43,713 nucleotides of DNA from an uncultured Pseudomonadota bacterium (GTDB taxonomy: Bacteria > Pseudomonadota > Gammaproteobacteria > Steroidobacterales > Steroidobacteraceae). The notes beneath the pieces are model-generated. The model did no database searches and was not told the origin of the DNA. It was given only the letters and a program-made list of their open reading frames with translations. Positions 41,625-43,713 of this stretch are shown here, piece after piece (positions within the stretch are counted from its first letter, which is position 1; each line of letters begins with the position of its first letter). Position numbers and translations under genes: made by a program. The stretch is taken from the NCBI GenBank assembly GCA_903908265.1, contig CAIVRI010000036.1:1-43713 (forward strand). Direction: 5' to 3'.

Positions 41625-43223
41625 TTACGGCGTCGGCATGGTATGCAAGGCCGATCGCAGCGGGTTGTCTGCGAAGTGTTGCTTCCACAGGCGCGGCGTC
41701 AGCTCAGCAACACGGTTGGCGGGGTGTATGCCGACCCGCTGCAGCACATCGACCAGGTAAGTGTAGGGATCGATGCCGTGCAGTCGGCAGGTGACGATGA
41801 GGCTCTGCATGATGCCGAGATGCTCGGCGCCGAGCTCGGTCCAGCAGAACAACCAGTTTTTGCGCCCCATCGGGATGACACGCAAGCCGCGCTCCAGATG
41901 ATTGGTGTCCAGCGGCAGGTCAGGATCATCGAGGAACAGCTCGAGCCCAGCCCGGCGCTTGTGTGTATAGGCCAGCGCGCCGGTCAACGGCGTCTTGGCC
42001 TTCAGGGCATCGGCGTGCAGTTCCCGCTCGACCCAGTGGAAGAACACGTCAGTGACCGCTTTGCTGTGTTCGAGCCGGTACCAGCGCTTGGCGTCGCCGA
42101 CGAGCGCACGCTCGCGGATCTCATCCTCGATCGCGTAGAGCCTGGCAATGAGTTCGAGCGCGTGCTCGGCACGGTCTGGCTCGTAGTCTTTGGCTTCGAA
42201 GAAGTCCCTGCGGGCGTGCGCCCAACATTGGGCATGATCAACCCCGACCACCTGGGCATAGCGGGCGTAGGAGTCGTTGCCATCGGTCAGCAATACCGTG
42301 TCCGGGGAGAAGCGCCGGCCCAGGATCTTGAAGATGTGCTCTTTCTGGTGCGTGGGGGCATACGGGAAGCAGATCTCCTGCTGCTCGCCGTGCACCGGCC
42401 AGAACCAGGCGGTGCGCATCTTGCCCTGGACTTCCCGGCCGGCCTTGATCGGTGTCTCATCCATGGTGATGACGCGGCTCTGCTTGATCGAGGCCAACTG
42501 GGCCTGGTAGATCGGCTCCACCAGCGCGATGGACTGCTGGCCCAGTTGCGTGAGCCAGGGGCGGGAGAGCGTAAAGCCGTTCCCCGTGAGGCGCTGGTGG
42601 ATGCGGTACAGCGGTTGGTGGTACTGGTATTTGTCGACCAGCATGCCGGCCAGGAAGCTGACATCGGCCCGGCTGCCCTCGATCACGCCGCCGGGCGCGG
42701 GCGTCGTGACCAGCCGGCCGCTGTCGCGCAACTTCAGCAGTGGACGGATGTACTCGAGCACCACGTAGGCTGCCGGACGCTGGGCCAGGCGGTAGGTGAT
42801 CTTTTGCCCGATACGCTCGTAGGCTTCGTTGGCGATGGCCGCCGGGACGGGCAGTTCGATGGTCTCGATCGGCACCTGGGTGGCATCGAAGAACGGCAGG
42901 CTTTCACCCTCGTCCTTGGTCTTGCTCACGGCGCGTGTGTGTTGCGCCACCACCCGGCGCATCGGGGTCGGCGCCGAGCCCTGGTCCACGATCTCGCCGA
43001 GCGAGATCTGCTGCGCATCCTCCACCAACCGCCGCTCGCTCTTCTGACCGAAGATCTGGCGTCGGAACCACTCGATCTGGTGCTTCAAGGCGGCGATCTG
43101 TTCGCCCTGCGCCGTTATCTGCTCATCCTTGGCGCGCATCAGAGCAGCGACTTGCGCGCTCATCACCGTCACGTCGGCGGTGGTTGTCGAGCTCGTGGAT
43201 GCAGCGCTTTCCATGCTGGCCAT
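41625..43223 (-). CDS. tnpC: IS66 family transposase TnpC
   Basis: About 532 residues from the ATG at 43223; the frame opens up to 43238, and an ATG at 43214 is also possible. An N-terminal leucine-zipper-like helix (QITAQGEQIAALKHQIEWF) precedes FRRQIFGQKSERR. The DDE catalytic core is visible in VITMDETPIKAG, VLLTDGNDSYARYA and DTNHLERGLRVIPMGRKNWL. CWAHARRDFFEAK is the zinc-like/insertion segment. The C-terminal tail matches the relic at 37709. No internal stop is present. Confidence 0.95.
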   Translation of the reverse strand: MASMESAASTSSTTTADVTVMSAQVAALMRAKDEQITAQGEQIAALKHQIEWFRRQIFGQKSERRLVEDAQQISLGEIVDQGSAPTPMRRVVAQHTRAVSKTKDEGESLPFFDATQVPIETIELPVPAAIANEAYERIGQKITYRLAQRPAAYVVLEYIRPLLKLRDSGRLVTTPAPGGVIEGSRADVSFLAGMLVDKYQYHQPLYRIHQRLTGNGFTLSRPWLTQLGQQSIALVEPIYQAQLASIKQSRVITMDETPIKAGREVQGKMRTAWFWPVHGEQQEICFPYAPTHQKEHIFKILGRRFSPDTVLLTDGNDSYARYAQVVGVDHAQCWAHARRDFFEAKDYEPDRAEHALELIARLYAIEDEIRERALVGDAKRWYRLEHSKAVTDVFFHWVERELHADALKAKTPLTGALAYTHKRRAGLELFLDDPDLPLDTNHLERGLRVIPMGRKNWLFCWTELGAEHLGIMQSLIVTCRLHGIDPYTYLVDVLQRVGIHPANRVAELTPRLWKQHFADNPLRSALHTMPTP

Positions 43224-43250
43224 TCTAGCAAATAGCACAGCAAAAGTGCT

Positions 43251-43610
43251 TTATTTATAGTGTTTTACTGCCGATGGCAGCGCAAATCGCTTGCGTACCT
43301 GACGCGCTTCCATGCCCTCCAGCAGGAGCTTGAGGCCCGTCCAGTCCATCTCCCGCGTGCGGACCTTCGACCAGTCGCTGATAAACCGTCCGGCCTCGAG
43401 TCGCTTGCCCCAGATGCAGAAGCCGCTGCGATCGAAGTACAGCGCCTTGATCTGCGAACCGCGGCGGTTCACGAAGATATACAGCGCGCCATCGAGCGGG
43501 TCACGCTGCATCGCGTGGCGTGCCAGCGCCTGCAGGCCGTCATAGCTCTTGCGCATGTCCGTCGGCTCGCCGTACAGATGGACCCGGATCTGGCCCTCGG
43601 CGAAAAACAT
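43251..43610 (-). CDS. tnpB: IS66 family accessory protein TnpB
   Basis: 119 residues from the ATG at 43610, which overlaps the tnpA stop (TGATG). The family sequence PTDMRKSYDGLQALARHAMQ is followed by LYIFVNRRGSQIKALYFDRS and GFCIWGKRLEAGRF. TnpB is required for IS66 transposition, though its activity is not defined. tnpC begins 27 bases later. Confidence 0.95.
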   Translation of the reverse strand: MFFAEGQIRVHLYGEPTDMRKSYDGLQALARHAMQRDPLDGALYIFVNRRGSQIKALYFDRSGFCIWGKRLEAGRFISDWSKVRTREMDWTGLKLLLEGMEARQVRKRFALPSAVKHYK

Positions 43611-43713
43611 CAGCCGCAGGTCAGATGCAGAACCACCCCGCGCCCGAGGTTCAGGCGCAAATCGCAACGCGATCCGCCATCGGACAGCGTTCCGAGCTCG
43701 ACGAATGTCGGCG
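43610..43713 (-). CDS. tnpA: IS66 family TnpA, C-terminal fragment at the window edge
   Basis: The last codons read PTFVELGTLSDGGSRCDLRL, then NLGRGVVLHLTCG and a stop. L-x-L-G-x-G-V-V-L is the usual end of IS66 TnpA. The stop shares a base with the tnpB ATG. The N-terminal part lies outside the window. Confidence 0.8.
   Translation of the reverse strand, partial: PTFVELGTLSDGGSRCDLRLNLGRGVVLHLTCG

Larger units (their letters stand above)
41600..43713 (-). mobile_element. IS66-family insertion sequence, running off the right edge
   Basis: It contains tnpC, tnpB and the end of tnpA in the standard order. The inner end is placed at 41600 (GTAAGCGG), because similarity to the relic at 37709–37799 begins exactly there. 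The other end and any 8-bp target duplication are outside the window. The genes look intact, so the element may be active. Confidence 0.85.

Noticed and set aside
41643-43235. 530-codon open frame on the plus strand opposite tnpC
   Set aside because: It mirrors the tnpC frame on GC-rich DNA; the TnpC reading has full IS66 motifs while this one has none.
37709-43713. Complete composite transposon made of two IS66 elements
   Set aside because: The left copy is only 91 bases of one end without transposase genes, so it could not mobilise the segment as a composite element now.
1-43713. CRISPR arrays, rRNA and tRNA genes
   Set aside because: No regularly spaced repeats and no recognisable tRNA or rRNA sequence were seen on reading both strands; a dedicated tRNA or covariance-model scan was not possible.

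Overview
The window looks like a chromosomal piece of a GC-rich gammaproteobacterium. It carries the gmk–rpoZ–spoT–ridA–recG and ubiC–ubiA orders, a rph–rdgB–hemW operon facing away from yicC, and an aa3-type cytochrome c oxidase cluster with heme A synthesis genes. I cannot name the genus. The Xanthomonadales/Nevskiales side of the class is a reasonable guess from gene order, not a measured result.

Layout. The left edge holds the first codons of rpmE (ribosomal protein L31) and a gene-free stretch with three DnaA-box-like sequences beside an AT-rich tract, a possible replication origin or DnaA-controlled site. Next come a leftward PP2C–rph–rdgB–hemW operon and rightward yicC. Between yicC and gmk, usually close neighbours, lies about 3.5 kb of decayed mobile DNA. 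It holds a tyrosine-recombinase tail, a pRiA4b ORF-3-like tail, a winged-helix/nucleotidyltransferase gene pair whose second gene has an in-frame amber codon, and scrambled remains of a UvrD-like helicase joined to an unidentified, probably conjugation-related, protein. Housekeeping then resumes: gmk, rpoZ, spoT, ridA, recG, ubiC, ubiA.

The middle carries a HIT protein, an S41 lipoprotein protease, a CtlX-type guanidino hydrolase, and an Lrp-family regulator facing a two-gene lysine catabolic operon (lysine/saccharopine dehydrogenase-like plus ALDH7-type aminoadipate semialdehyde dehydrogenase). A 30-bp near-perfect palindrome lies between regulator and operon. An MBL-fold hydrolase follows.

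From about 22.9 to 36.2 kb, leftward, is the respiratory block: coxB, coxA, a tiny membrane protein, cox11, coxC, SURF1, a SCO-like protein, ctaA and ctaB, with a small twin-membrane-helix gene on the other strand. A complete NAD-dependent formate dehydrogenase operon (fdsG-fdsB-fdsA-fdsD) sits inside this cluster, between the SCO-like gene and ctaA. Formate oxidation would feed NADH to a respiratory chain ending in the oxidase around it.

The right end (37.6–43.7 kb) is accessory DNA. After bioC comes a 91-bp relic of an IS66-family end; a near-identical end belongs to an apparently intact IS66 element that runs off the window. Between the two ends lies AT-richer DNA encoding a secreted protein with 24 cysteines in its N-terminal half and a divergent DsbA-like thioredoxin lipoprotein. 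I find no family for the cysteine-rich protein. This pair and the winged-helix/nucleotidyltransferase pair are the best candidates for undescribed systems.
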